Below are positions 22,842 to 31,404 of a DNA stretch of 64,000 bases, piece after piece. Numbering within the stretch: the first letter of the stretch is position 1; every line of letters begins with the position of its first letter. Both the position numbers and the translations under genes were made by a program. Where the stretch lies: NCBI GenBank assembly GCA_017627765.1, contig JAGAGD010000019.1, positions 1 through 64,000 on the forward strand, given 5' to 3'. This stretch comes from Prevotella sp. GTDB taxonomy: Bacteria > Bacteroidota > Bacteroidia > Bacteroidales > Bacteroidaceae. Under the pieces are notes generated by a model. The model saw only the letters and a list, made by a program, of their open reading frames with translations, was not told where the DNA came from and made no database searches.

Positions 22842-24847
22842 TGTGCATTCCTCCTTTCTTGTTCCTTTTTGTTTCCGTTGTTTTCCGTATTATCAGGCTG
22901 AGTCTCAATGCCGTAGTTTCTCAGTAAGTGCTGAGTCCTTAGCACTTCTGATACATTCATTGCAAATGAGATTCCGCCACGTCCGTGGAAAGGAGGGTTG
23001 CCATCAAACAGTTCGCTTATTGTTCCGAGACAATGGTAGTACATTTCGTCGTCGTAGCCCACCATCTGTCTTTCTATGAAGCTGAGCCTTGAACGCTTAT
23101 AGAGTTTCAGGCAGGCTTCGAGATAGAAACCACCAAGCCAAGGCCATGCTGTGCCTTGATGGTAAGCCAGGTCACGTTCACTTTGTTTTCCTATATACAT
23201 AGGATTGTATCCAAAACTTTTTGGAGATAGCGAGCGCAGTCCCTTTGGAGTGAGTAGTTCACGAGTACAATAGTCTATTACGCTTTTCTTTTGTTCTCGT
23301 GTGAGTGGCGAATAGTCGAATGCGCAGGCAAAAATCATGTTTGGGCGGACGCTCCAGTCTTGTGATGCTCCACCTACATAGTCGAATAGATAGCCATACT
23401 TATTGTAGAAAGTTGCAGCAAACGACTGGTTGCATCGCTCGGCACGCTCGCTAAGTTCTTCAACCTTGCGAATATCGTTCTTTTTCTTAGCAAGTTCAAC
23501 AGCAAAGAGCAACGCATTATACCAAAGTGCATTAAATTCAACGATATATCCTGTTCGTGGAACTACAGGTTTGCCGTTTGTCTTAGAATTCATCCATGTG
23601 ACGGCATTGTTTCTTCCCTCAGTTCTGAGAAGTCCATTAGAATCAAGATATAAGTTGGGGTGCATTTCATCTACGATGTAGTCAATTATGTCGAATACCA
23701 GTTGTCCATATTTTTCAAGACAAGCTGTAATGCCACATTCATGTGCATATTGCTGAACTGCCCAAATAGCCCAAAGTAGAACATCGGGTTGTTCCATCTC
23801 ATATATCTTTACGCTTAATGGCTTTCTTTGCATGAACTCCCTTAGTCCGCGTTCCGCAGTTTTCATGACCAGCTCAAAGTATGGTTTCTCGCCAATTGAT
23901 AGCGTAAGTCCTGGCAATGCGATGAAAGTGTCGCGGGCTCGGCACTTGAACCAAGGATAGCCTGCCAGCAAGTATCTGTCGTCGTTTGCCTCTCTCTTGT
24001 GGAACTGATGTGCTGCATTTATCAGACAGTGTACGAAACTGTCACGTGGAGCGCGTTCTGAGATTTCCTCTTCTGCAAGTTTCTTCAGTTTGTTTGACTT
24101 AATCTCTGAGGTAGATGCTGAAAAGACAATGCTTTCGCCTTTACGAATCGTCATTTCAAAATAACCAGGAACGTAAAGGTCTTCGCGTGAATCGTATCCG
24201 CGTTCTTCTTCTTTGGGATATTCAATATTTCTATACCAGTCGGGGGTGAATATGAACTCGTTTTTCTTAGAGAACTGCATGTAAAGATTAGGATATCCAG
24301 GATACATGCAGGTGCTTATTCCATTGTCAACAATCTCATACTGTCTGGAAGCATAGGGATTCTCATGCGTAAACTCTCTTACGCTTCTGAATGCGAGGAA
24401 TGGACGGAAGCGAAGAATTGTTTTAGAATGTGCGTCGTCAAGAGTATAGCGTATCAGTATTCTGTCTTCATAGTGCTGGAATACAACTTCCTTTCTGAGA
24501 ATGACGCCACCGACACGATAGATAGTAGTAGGTACTTTGTCGCAATTAAACTCGCGAATGTATTTATGGCCCATAGGACTAAAGTGTCCGCCTTGATATT
24601 TGTGCAGACCGAGATTGAACTCAGCCCCGTGCTGAACAACTGTTACGTCGAGCGACGAAAGCAACACATGGTTGTCGTCATCTAAAACAGGCACAGGCAC
24701 AACCAGCAGGCCATGGTATTTTCTTGTGTTGCAGTCGACAACCGTTGAGCAGGAGTAAGCACCAGAGCGATTAGTGCGTAGCAGTTCGCGTTGTAGCGAT
24801 TCCTGCAAATTGGTCATCGGAGCTTTATCAAATCTTAGATAACTCAT
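22838..24847 (-). CDS. Glycogen debranching enzyme (amylo-alpha-1,6-glucosidase, GH133)
   Basis: 669 residues. The N-terminal domain (about 1-270) begins LRTNRSGAYSCSTVVDCNTRKYHGLLV, matching the bacterial debranching N-terminal domain. The C-terminal (alpha/alpha)6 catalytic domain shows AGYPWFKCRARDTFIALPGL, DYVGGASQDWSVRPN and HQGTAWPWLGGFY, the acidic-residue segments of GH133. It hydrolyses alpha-1,6 branch stubs in glycogen. It is first in the three-gene glycogen operon behind a strong promoter at 24873-24903. It has no signal peptide. Confidence 0.93.
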   Translation of the reverse strand: MSYLRFDKAPMTNLQESLQRELLRTNRSGAYSCSTVVDCNTRKYHGLLVVPVPVLDDDNHVLLSSLDVTVVQHGAEFNLGLHKYQGGHFSPMGHKYIREFNCDKVPTTIYRVGGVILRKEVVFQHYEDRILIRYTLDDAHSKTILRFRPFLAFRSVREFTHENPYASRQYEIVDNGISTCMYPGYPNLYMQFSKKNEFIFTPDWYRNIEYPKEEERGYDSREDLYVPGYFEMTIRKGESIVFSASTSEIKSNKLKKLAEEEISERAPRDSFVHCLINAAHQFHKREANDDRYLLAGYPWFKCRARDTFIALPGLTLSIGEKPYFELVMKTAERGLREFMQRKPLSVKIYEMEQPDVLLWAIWAVQQYAHECGITACLEKYGQLVFDIIDYIVDEMHPNLYLDSNGLLRTEGRNNAVTWMNSKTNGKPVVPRTGYIVEFNALWYNALLFAVELAKKKNDIRKVEELSERAERCNQSFAATFYNKYGYLFDYVGGASQDWSVRPNMIFACAFDYSPLTREQKKSVIDYCTRELLTPKGLRSLSPKSFGYNPMYIGKQSERDLAYHQGTAWPWLGGFYLEACLKLYKRSRLSFIERQMVGYDDEMYYHCLGTISELFDGNPPFHGRGGISFAMNVSEVLRTQHLLRNYGIETQPDNTENNGNKKEQERRNAQ

Positions 24848-24872
24848 AGCTTGATATATATTCTTGTTGCTT

Positions 24873-24903
24873 CAAAGGTAATAATTTTTTGACATAAAAC
24901 AAA
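24873..24903 (-). promoter_or_regulatory. Promoter of glycogen operon
   Basis: Minus strand TTTG (24903-24900) and TACCTTTG (24880-24873) are 19 nt apart. The start near 24866 gives a short leader of about 19 nt. Confidence 0.75.
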
Positions 24904-24938
24904 ACATCTCTTCGATTTTTTTATCAAAGAGATGTTTT
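24901..24938 (-). terminator. Terminator after lipid kinase gene
   Basis: Stem AAAACATCTCTT (24901-24912) pairs with 24927-24938. It lies between the lipid kinase and the glycogen operon promoter and ends the minus-strand kinase transcript. Confidence 0.65.
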
Positions 24939-24971
24939 TCCTTATAATATATAAGTAAAATAAGCCTTGCC

Positions 24972-25901
24972 CTAAGGAATAATGAAGTTGATAACCTCAT
25001 GATCTACACCTACAGTAAACTGGCCTTTAGGCTGTTTAAGCAGTCTTCCGTCAATTCCGATTGGTGCCTTGCCGTTACTGATTACTTTAACTTCTTGTGT
25101 TCTGAATGGCAGCACATCGCGGTGGTTTAGGATTTTTCCGCAATATAGCAGATAGAAGCCTTCAAGCAGTTGTGTAACTTCGGGATGATGAACTACAGAA
25201 ACATCGAGAAGTCCGTTATAGGGAACAGCATTTGGAGTGAAACCATAACCTGTTGAATTGCCTATACATACAGTCATCACTTTTCCGCTTATCTCATCGG
25301 TATTGATTCGTAGGTGCATTTTATATTCCAGTCGCTGGGCAATCAGTCTGAGCGATGAGAAAAAGTATGAAATCATTTTGAAACCGCCAAGCAACTGTGC
25401 ACGGCGCCGCAAATTAGTAACCGATGTAACGAGTCCGATCGTGAGACAGTTGTGGAAATATCGGCGGCAACGTTCCCCTTCACTGTTTGTATACCTTATG
25501 CATCCTAAGTCTATCTTGCGTATTCGGCGTGCATGCAGCATTTTTACTGTCTTTTCAATATCGCTTTCGTCAATTTCCCAATAATGCGCAAAGTCGTTCT
25601 TGATGCCATTAGGAATAACGCCCAATGCAATTTGGTCGCGAACCTCTTTCTCAACGTGCATCAGACTATTTACGGCATCATTTAGGGCAGAATCGCCACC
25701 AATAACAACAATGGTTTGGTAGCCGTTGTTTATCATCATCTTGACAAGTCTGTCAACGCTTCCAGATGTCTCACTCTGGACATGGTCGTAACTGATGCCT
25801 TCGTCTTGCAGGCATTTCTCTATTTTTCGCCAAAGTTTTCGCGGGTTTCTTTGTCCGCTTCTTGGGCAGAAGATGATGCCCCATTTGTCATTATTTTGCA
25901 T
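24972..25901 (-). CDS. Diacylglycerol kinase-family lipid kinase
   Basis: 309 residues. The DAGK catalytic fold is recognised by FCPRSGQRNPRKLW near the N-terminus, VVIGGDSALNDAVN (where the family has GGDGTxNEV) and GVIPNGIKNDFA (usually G-x-PxGTxNDFA), then a beta-rich C-terminal domain ending in PIGIDGRLL. The GGDG glycine is Ser here and the PxGT threonine is Ile. Enzymes of this family phosphorylate diacylglycerol, sphingosine-like lipids or undecaprenol. Sphingolipids are common in Bacteroidales, so a long-chain base or ceramide is possible, but this is inference. Confidence 0.82.
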   Translation of the reverse strand: MQNNDKWGIIFCPRSGQRNPRKLWRKIEKCLQDEGISYDHVQSETSGSVDRLVKMMINNGYQTIVVIGGDSALNDAVNSLMHVEKEVRDQIALGVIPNGIKNDFAHYWEIDESDIEKTVKMLHARRIRKIDLGCIRYTNSEGERCRRYFHNCLTIGLVTSVTNLRRRAQLLGGFKMISYFFSSLRLIAQRLEYKMHLRINTDEISGKVMTVCIGNSTGYGFTPNAVPYNGLLDVSVVHHPEVTQLLEGFYLLYCGKILNHRDVLPFRTQEVKVISNGKAPIGIDGRLLKQPKGQFTVGVDHEVINFIIP

Positions 25902-26005
25902 GATACGTTGGTTTTTAACGTAGTGTTTCTTTATTAAATTGGTTTGTGATATGAAGTTCTGAGTTTTCCTTCCTAATAGTTTTTTGTGGAATTAGCTTGA
26001 AATGC

Positions 26006-26941
26006 TCAGCCCCCAATCAACTGCATAGTTCTTTCTATTTTCTCATCAGTTGGCAGCATGGCATCTATCCAGTTAATCTTAAAACCTCTTCGTTCCATAC
26101 CGCGAAACCATGTCATCTGCCGTTTCGCAAACTGATGTATTGCTATCTCCAGACGTTCTACCATAGTCTTATAATCAGTTTTTCCAATTATATACTCGGT
26201 TAGGAACTTATACTCAAGTCCGTAATATATGAGGTCGTCAGGATTGATACCACTATCTAATAGTTGTCTTACCTCGTCAACCATGCCTTCGTCGAGACGT
26301 TGGCGCAGACGGGTTGATATTCTTTTTCGTCTTTCTTCTCTGTCAATGTCTATACCTATTATAATATAGTTGAGTTTTGGAAATAGTCTTTCCGGCATTG
26401 GTGTGTGCAGATTATATTCCTCAATCTCAATAGCGCGGATTGCACGCTGCACTGTGTCTACATCGGAGCGGTTGTGCATCTGCGAACCTGTCAGTTTCTT
26501 CAGTTCCTTTAGTCGTTCAGTCAGTTCTTCAAGCGATTTGTCTGCCAGTTCATTGCGTAGTTGCTCATTCTGAGGCACTGGCGAAAGTTGATAGCCTTTC
26601 AGTATAGACTCGATGTAAAGCCCAGTGCCACCACAAACGATAGGCCGCTTGTTGCGGGATATGATATCCTCGTAAGCATTAATAAAATCTTTTTGATATT
26701 CAAAGAGATTATACTTTGTTCCAGGCTCACAAATGTCTATAAGATGGTAGGCTATTTCCTTTCCCTCTACAATATAATCCTTCAAGTCTTTACCCGTACC
26801 AATATCCATACGTCGGTAGACCTGTCGTGAGTCTGCACTGATAATCTCGCCGTTCAACTTGTAGGCAAGTGCTGTTGCGAAAGTTGTTTTCCCGCATGCA
26901 GTAGGTCCCAAAATGGTTATTAGCTTGGTTAAATCTTTCAT
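26006..26941 (-). CDS. miaA: tRNA dimethylallyltransferase
   Basis: About 311 residues from the start MKDLTKLITILGP. It adds a dimethylallyl group to N6 of A37 in tRNAs that read UNN codons. Signatures are the P-loop GPTACGKTTFA, the substrate Asp in ISADSRQVYRRMDIGTGK, GGTGLYIES and the C-terminal FAKRQMTWFRG. An in-frame upstream Met at 26965 lies at or before the predicted transcription start, so I prefer 26941. Confidence 0.95.
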   Translation of the reverse strand: MKDLTKLITILGPTACGKTTFATALAYKLNGEIISADSRQVYRRMDIGTGKDLKDYIVEGKEIAYHLIDICEPGTKYNLFEYQKDFINAYEDIISRNKRPIVCGGTGLYIESILKGYQLSPVPQNEQLRNELADKSLEELTERLKELKKLTGSQMHNRSDVDTVQRAIRAIEIEEYNLHTPMPERLFPKLNYIIIGIDIDREERRKRISTRLRQRLDEGMVDEVRQLLDSGINPDDLIYYGLEYKFLTEYIIGKTDYKTMVERLEIAIHQFAKRQMTWFRGMERRGFKINWIDAMLPTDEKIERTMQLIGG

Positions 26942-26966
26942 TTCAGATAGTTTAATCTTCTGCATG

Positions 26967-26974
26967 CAAAAATA
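26967..26974 (-). promoter_or_regulatory. -7 box of miaA
   Basis: TATTTTTG on the minus strand, with a start near 26960. It supports 26941 as the miaA start codon. Confidence 0.4.
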
Positions 26975-27089
26975 ATAAAAATATATGAATTCGTCAGTTT
27001 TTGTCTACAAAAAACTTATTTGTGCTAATGATTTAAATAAAAAACAAAGAAAATGAATGTTGTTTATTAATACATTCGGATAAAAATAT

Positions 27090-27146
27090 AGCATCAACGG
27101 TGTATTTCTCAGTAATTTGGAAGGAGAAAAATACACCGTTGATGCT
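27090..27146 (-). terminator. rfbD terminator
   Basis: A stem of about 20 bp (27090-27110 with 27124-27146, AGCATCAACGGTGTAT core) lies 18 nt after the rfbD stop. Confidence 0.75.
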
Positions 27147-27163
27147 CTGTTATATTGTGAAAT

Positions 27164-28018
27164 TTATTTATTCAGTTTTTCAATGCAGATGCGCAGACTG
27201 TCTTCCCAGTGTGGAATTTCTATGTCGTAGGCTTGCTTTATTTTAGTTTTGTCGAGTACTGAATAGTGTGGACGAGTGGCAGGAGTAGGGTAGTCGCTTG
27301 TGTGGATTGGGCGCACATGGCAGTTTGTTATACCTGCTGCTTTGTGTATAGCAATGGTAAAGTCGTACCATGAAGTAATGCCCTCGTCGGTGAAATGATA
27401 TATTCCTGGCTTGATGCCTTTGTCTAATATTGTCATTATCATGCGTGCCAAGTCTGCAGCGTAAGTTGGAGTGCCTACTTGGTCGAACACGACTCCGAGT
27501 TCGTTCCGTTCTTTGCCGAGTCGCAACATGGTCTTAACAAAGTTGTTTCCAAATTCAGAATAGAGCCATGCTGTACGCAGAATCATAGTGTTTTTGCACA
27601 TTTTCAGCGCGTTGAACTCTCCTACGAGTTTTGTTCTGCCATATACGCTATTCGGACAAGTGTCTGCTTCCTCTGTATATGGAGTGTGAGCAGTTCCGTC
27701 AAAGACATAATCGGTCGAAACATGAATAAGCCAGCCTCCGCGCTTTTCGATGGCATCGGCAAGATATGCAGGTGCCTCTGCATTAAGTTTCTGGCAGAGT
27801 TCTTCATTGCTTTCAGCCTTATCTACCGCAGTATAGGCAGCACAGTTGATAATTCCGTCAATTTCATGCTCGTCAACCATCTGCCTTATTGCATCTGGCG
27901 ATGTGATGTCGAGTTGCTCAATGTCGGTGTTTACAAACTTTATATCTTTTCTTTCGTGTTGCAACAGTTGCAGTTCATTGCCTAATTGTCCGTTGCATCC
28001 AGTTATTAGAATGTTCAT
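27164..28018 (-). CDS. rfbD: dTDP-4-dehydrorhamnose reductase
   Basis: 284 residues. An extended SDR with the N-terminal NAD(P) motif ITGCNGQLGNEL (4-15). The active-site STDYVFDG and YGRTK (Tyr/Lys) follow in order, and GIYHFTDEGITSWYDF is typical of RmlD. It reduces dTDP-4-keto-L-rhamnose, the last step of dTDP-L-rhamnose synthesis for cell-surface polysaccharide. No other rml gene is adjacent. Its start overlaps the DUF4924 stop by 4 bp. Confidence 0.93.
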   Translation of the reverse strand: MNILITGCNGQLGNELQLLQHERKDIKFVNTDIEQLDITSPDAIRQMVDEHEIDGIINCAAYTAVDKAESNEELCQKLNAEAPAYLADAIEKRGGWLIHVSTDYVFDGTAHTPYTEEADTCPNSVYGRTKLVGEFNALKMCKNTMILRTAWLYSEFGNNFVKTMLRLGKERNELGVVFDQVGTPTYAADLARMIMTILDKGIKPGIYHFTDEGITSWYDFTIAIHKAAGITNCHVRPIHTSDYPTPATRPHYSVLDKTKIKQAYDIEIPHWEDSLRICIEKLNK

Positions 28019-28563
28019 TCTTCGTCAAATTTTAGTCCTTCAGTCTTGTCTTTTATGTAATAGTCGGAAAGCATTCCGATTAGTGTCGTAATCTCTTCAA
28101 TGGCATGCTGTGTGTCGGGTGAAATCTCTTTCTTCTGAAGTCTCAGCATCATTACTCCGTAGAGAGCATTGAAGCATGTTTCAATCTCGTTTTCCTCCTT
28201 GCTGCCTTTGCGTCGTAGTTCTACTATAAATGGTAGGACCTTGAAATATTCAGCATTGTAGAAAGGGAACTTTGTGCTTTGCAGCAGTCGTGCGTGAAGT
28301 TCGGCTATGGCTTGCAGAACTATCTCGTTTATCTGCAGATGTCCAGACTCGCGTTTCCCCTCAGAATTCATCATTCTTACTAGGTTGCCGAACCAGTCTG
28401 TCAGTTCTTCCTTTTGCTCGTCGGTATAGTCGAACTGGCTGATATATTCTCGTCTTATCCTCGTAAGGTTAACGTCGTATGCTCTTATAATGTCCTCAAT
28501 CTGCCACATATATAGCAGATATTCGGCAATGCTTTTCTTTCTAAGTTGTTGTGAAATAAACAT
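28015..28563 (-). CDS. DUF4924-family protein
   Basis: 182 residues, largely alpha-helical and acidic, with no signal peptide. The start FISQQLRKKSIAEYLLYMWQIEDIIRA is characteristic of DUF4924, a Bacteroidetes family of unknown function. It overlaps rfbD (ATGA), so the two are probably translated together. A purine-rich stretch precedes the ATG. Confidence 0.75.
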   Translation of the reverse strand: MFISQQLRKKSIAEYLLYMWQIEDIIRAYDVNLTRIRREYISQFDYTDEQKEELTDWFGNLVRMMNSEGKRESGHLQINEIVLQAIAELHARLLQSTKFPFYNAEYFKVLPFIVELRRKGSKEENEIETCFNALYGVMMLRLQKKEISPDTQHAIEEITTLIGMLSDYYIKDKTEGLKFDEE

Positions 28564-28667
28564 TTTTTTTAGGAGTTAAGGAGTTATATAGTAGGAAACT
28601 TTGCTTTATGAAATAAAACCAACAAAATTATTATTTTTCAATTATCAATTCTCAATTGTTAATTCTC

Positions 28668-29336
28668 TTAGTATGGGAATGTGTACAAATTAAATACAGT
28701 TCCAATAAGTACTATGAGAGATATAAGAATCACAATGCTTCCTATAACCTTATTTATTATTATAATGCCAGAATCCTCAAATTTGTTTCTTATCTTGTCT
28801 ATAAGCCATGTCAAGCCAAACCACCACAAAAGGGCTCCTGCAATAATGCTGAGGTAGCCTATAGCCATCTCAAACGGGCGGCCAGGTTTGATGAATGCGA
28901 GCTGTGCAAACACTGCCATGAAGATGAGGATGATAAGCGGATTAGAGAGCGTCAGCAGAAACCCTGTCACGCCATTATGTACCAGTGTTCCCTTTTGAGT
29001 TCCGCTGCGGTGCATATTCTCAGTTGGGTTAGAGCGGAATGAGTAGATGCCGAACAGCAAAAGCATTACACTTCCAAGTATTTGAAGGAAAAACTGATTC
29101 TTGCTGTTGCTGACCAAGTCCATAACAAAACTCATTCCCAGTCCAGTAAACAAGGCATAGATGATATCGCTTGCAGCAGCACCGACGCCCGTTACAAAAC
29201 CATACCAACGACCTTTATTCAATGTTCGCTGTACACAGAGTATGCCTACAGGTCCCATCGGAGCTGAGGCCAAGATGCCTATTAGCATCCCTCTGAAAAT
29301 CATGTCAAGTATATCAATATGAAATTCGAATGGCAT
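28668..29336 (-). CDS. LysE/RhtB-family amino-acid exporter
   Basis: 222 residues and about six membrane helices. The family signature follows the first helix: IFRGMLIGILASAPMGPVGILCVQRTL, with later TLSNPLIILIF. Members export amino acids or related metabolites. The assigned ATG is almost at the predicted transcription start (-7 box at 29345-29352), so translation from it would be nearly leaderless. The in-frame ATG at 29303, just before IFRG, is a good alternative. Confidence 0.85.
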   Translation of the reverse strand: MPFEFHIDILDMIFRGMLIGILASAPMGPVGILCVQRTLNKGRWYGFVTGVGAAASDIIYALFTGLGMSFVMDLVSNSKNQFFLQILGSVMLLLFGIYSFRSNPTENMHRSGTQKGTLVHNGVTGFLLTLSNPLIILIFMAVFAQLAFIKPGRPFEMAIGYLSIIAGALLWWFGLTWLIDKIRNKFEDSGIIIINKVIGSIVILISLIVLIGTVFNLYTFPY

Positions 29337-29344
29337 AACGTCTG

Positions 29345-29352
29345 CAAAAGTA
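29345..29352 (-). promoter_or_regulatory. -7 box of LysE gene
   Basis: TACTTTTG on the minus strand, directly upstream of the exporter. Its closeness to the annotated ATG questions that start. Confidence 0.5.
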
Positions 29353-29392
29353 CAAAAAAAATGCTAAACGAATGAATTATTATTCACAAATG

Positions 29393-29423
29393 TTGTCTGA
29401 ACAAAAGTTTTTTCCTAACTTTG
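29393..29423 (+). promoter_or_regulatory. Promoter of ROK kinase gene
   Basis: TTG at 29393-29395 and TAACTTTG at 29416-29423, about 20 nt apart. Start near 29430, leader about 60 nt. Confidence 0.6.
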
Positions 29424-29489
29424 CGGTGTACAATGTCCGTTATGTAGCATTGAACTTAAAGGCGTTTAATAAGTTAAAAAACAAATAAA

Positions 29490-30470
29490 ATGAACTTACA
29501 GCAGAACTTGAAGCCTTACGTTATAGGCTTAGACTTGGGAGGAACCAATTCCGTTTTCGGAATCGTAGACAGTCGTGGAGAAATTAAGGCAACTACAGCC
29601 ATAAAGACGCAGGGCTATAATAACGTTGAAGAATATGTTGATGCTGCCGTCGCTGCCGTTGACGTCATAATAGAGCAGGTGGGCGGCATTGAGCTGATTA
29701 AGGCGATGGGCATCGGCGCACCTAATGGAAACTATTATAATGGAACAATAGAATTTGCTCCTAATCTTTCTTGGGGACGCGACGGAATCGTGCCTCTTGC
29801 AGATATGTTCAGCAAGAAACTCGGCATACCTGTTGCACTTACCAACGACGCTAATGCAGCTGCGATAGGCGAAATGACTTATGGCGTTGCTCGCGGAATG
29901 AAGAATTTCATTATGATTACTCTTGGAACTGGTGTTGGTTCGGGAATTGTTGTCAACGGACAGCTTGTATATGGCAGTGATGGTTTTGCAGGAGAGTTAG
30001 GTCATACCATCATTCGTCGTGAAGGAGGTCGTCCGTGTGGTTGTGGCCGTAACGGTTGTCTTGAGTGCTACTGCTCTGCTACAGGTGTGGCTCGCACAGC
30101 ACGCGAATTGCTCGATACGACTTCAGAACCTTCTTTGCTGCGCGAACTTAATCCAGATGAGATTACATCACTCGATGTCTCTATTGCTGCTGGTAAAGGC
30201 GATGCACTGGCTAAGCGCATTTATGAATTTACTGGTGAGATACTCGGAGAGGCATGTGCCGATTTCACAGCCTTTTCTTCGCCAGAGGCATTTATCTTCT
30301 TCGGCGGTCTGACTAAGGCTGGAGACTTGCTAATGGACCCAATAAAGAGAGCATACGACGAGCATGTTCTGAAGATATTCAAGGGTAAGGCACAATTCCT
30401 TGTAAGTGGACTCGATGGTTCGAGTGCTGCAGTTCTTGGTGCTTCAGCAATCGGCTGGGAAATTCAGTAA
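29490..30470 (+). CDS. ROK-family glucokinase-like sugar kinase
   Basis: 326 residues. The N-terminal phosphate loop is GLDLGGTNSVFGIV. The ROK signature GELGHTIIRREGG is followed by the zinc-binding CGCGRNGCLECYCS (His plus three Cys). The catalytic Asp is in the LTNDANAAAIGE segment. ROK kinases of this type phosphorylate glucose, mannose or N-acetyl sugars. It is a single-gene transcript with its own promoter and terminator, and the sugar cannot be fixed from sequence alone. Confidence 0.9.
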   Translation: MNLQQNLKPYVIGLDLGGTNSVFGIVDSRGEIKATTAIKTQGYNNVEEYVDAAVAAVDVIIEQVGGIELIKAMGIGAPNGNYYNGTIEFAPNLSWGRDGIVPLADMFSKKLGIPVALTNDANAAAIGEMTYGVARGMKNFIMITLGTGVGSGIVVNGQLVYGSDGFAGELGHTIIRREGGRPCGCGRNGCLECYCSATGVARTARELLDTTSEPSLLRELNPDEITSLDVSIAAGKGDALAKRIYEFTGEILGEACADFTAFSSPEAFIFFGGLTKAGDLLMDPIKRAYDEHVLKIFKGKAQFLVSGLDGSSAAVLGASAIGWEIQ

Positions 30471-30489
30471 ATAGAGATCTCACTATAGA

Positions 30490-30538
30490 TTTTGGCATTT
30501 TCCATTATAAGTTCATAATGGGAGATGTCAAAATTTTT
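30490..30538 (+). terminator. ROK kinase terminator
   Basis: Stem TTTTGGCAT...CCATTAT (30490-30508) pairs with 30515-30533 with an internal loop, and TTTTT follows. Confidence 0.75.
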
Positions 30539-30546
30539 CATACTTT

Positions 30547-30950
30547 TTGATTAACAAAAGTGCCTTTATAATTTAAAATTTTTCGACCGAGCTAAACGAA
30601 GTTGCAAAATATGCGAGTATTTGGCGGTTTCTTGCAGTTTTTAGTAAATCGTTCAATATCAAGACATTATACGTTTCGTCTCATAATTCATAAGTGTTAA
30701 AAAAGTCAAAGGGCATCTTTCGCAGTGTGAAAGGGCACCTTTGGCAGTGCAATATGCCACATATCGCAGTGTCATATGCCACGTTTCGCATCGCGAAAGG
30801 ACACCTTTCACTTTTTCGTTCATCACGCTCGTTTACAAAGTTTAAGCCGATTGATTAACAATTAAACGCTTTTTTACAATAAGCCTCGTGCCAGACGGAA
30901 AAACGGCTCCAAATCTTTTTCTAGATTGAAAGTTTTTGTTGACAAAAATT
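30547..30950 (+). repeat. Dispersed ~400-bp intergenic element, copy B
   Basis: Same order of landmarks and same orientation as copy A: TTGATTAACAAAA, CGACCGAG (30590), the five-unit array (30708-30817), AAGCCGATTGATTAACAA, GTGCCAGACGGAAAAACGG, AGATTGAAAG and GTTGACAAAA at the end. It begins 9 bp after the ROK terminator and ends about 450 bp before nrdJ. The frame that stays open in the equivalent strand of copies A and C is stopped after about 36 codons here, which argues against a protein. Confidence 0.85.
30708..30817. repeat. Five-unit 22-bp palindrome array (copy B)
   Basis: Units begin at 30708, 30730, 30752, 30774 and 30796, in exact 22-bp register with copy A. Most cores are identical and most substitutions fall in the 9-nt spacers. 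Confidence 0.85.
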
Positions 30951-31286
30951 TCTGAACTTTTTGTCAAAATTTTTCATAATATTCCTGCTTGTGTTTTGTG
31001 TTAGTCAAATGCAAAAGATTTTTACTGCTGTCAGGTGTTTTTTTGAGTTGTTAAATTATTCTTTGTGTTCTAAATTTTGGAAAAATACCATTTTATGTGA
31101 ATAAAACAAAAAAATAACTTGAGGAAAAGCATAAACCATTTCTTCTACAACCGTACTTATGTTTTTCATTTTCTATAATTTATGCTATTCTCATATTGCT
31201 TAAACTTTACCAAAACGGAAAACTTAGCAAGAGATAATTCTTCAAAAGTTTTCCAAAAAAGATTTCTTGTTATCGTAATAAAGTAT
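30951..31286. other. AT-rich gap before nrdJ
   Basis: I see no gene or clear hairpin here. It consists of poly-A/T runs between copy B and the nrdJ promoter. Confidence 0.5.
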
Positions 31287-31294
31287 TATCTTTG
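31287..31294 (+). promoter_or_regulatory. -7 box of nrdJ operon
   Basis: TATCTTTG followed by C, with TTG at 31267-31269. Start near 31301 and a leader of about 100 nt. I see no cobalamin aptamer in that leader. Confidence 0.5.
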
Positions 31295-31404
31295 CACAGA
31301 ATTTTTGTCATTATTGACTGAGATCTGGAGAAACATTATCAAAAAATATATTCCTTAATTTAAATAACTGATAGAAAATTAAAAGAAAAATCAAATAAAT
31401 ACCT

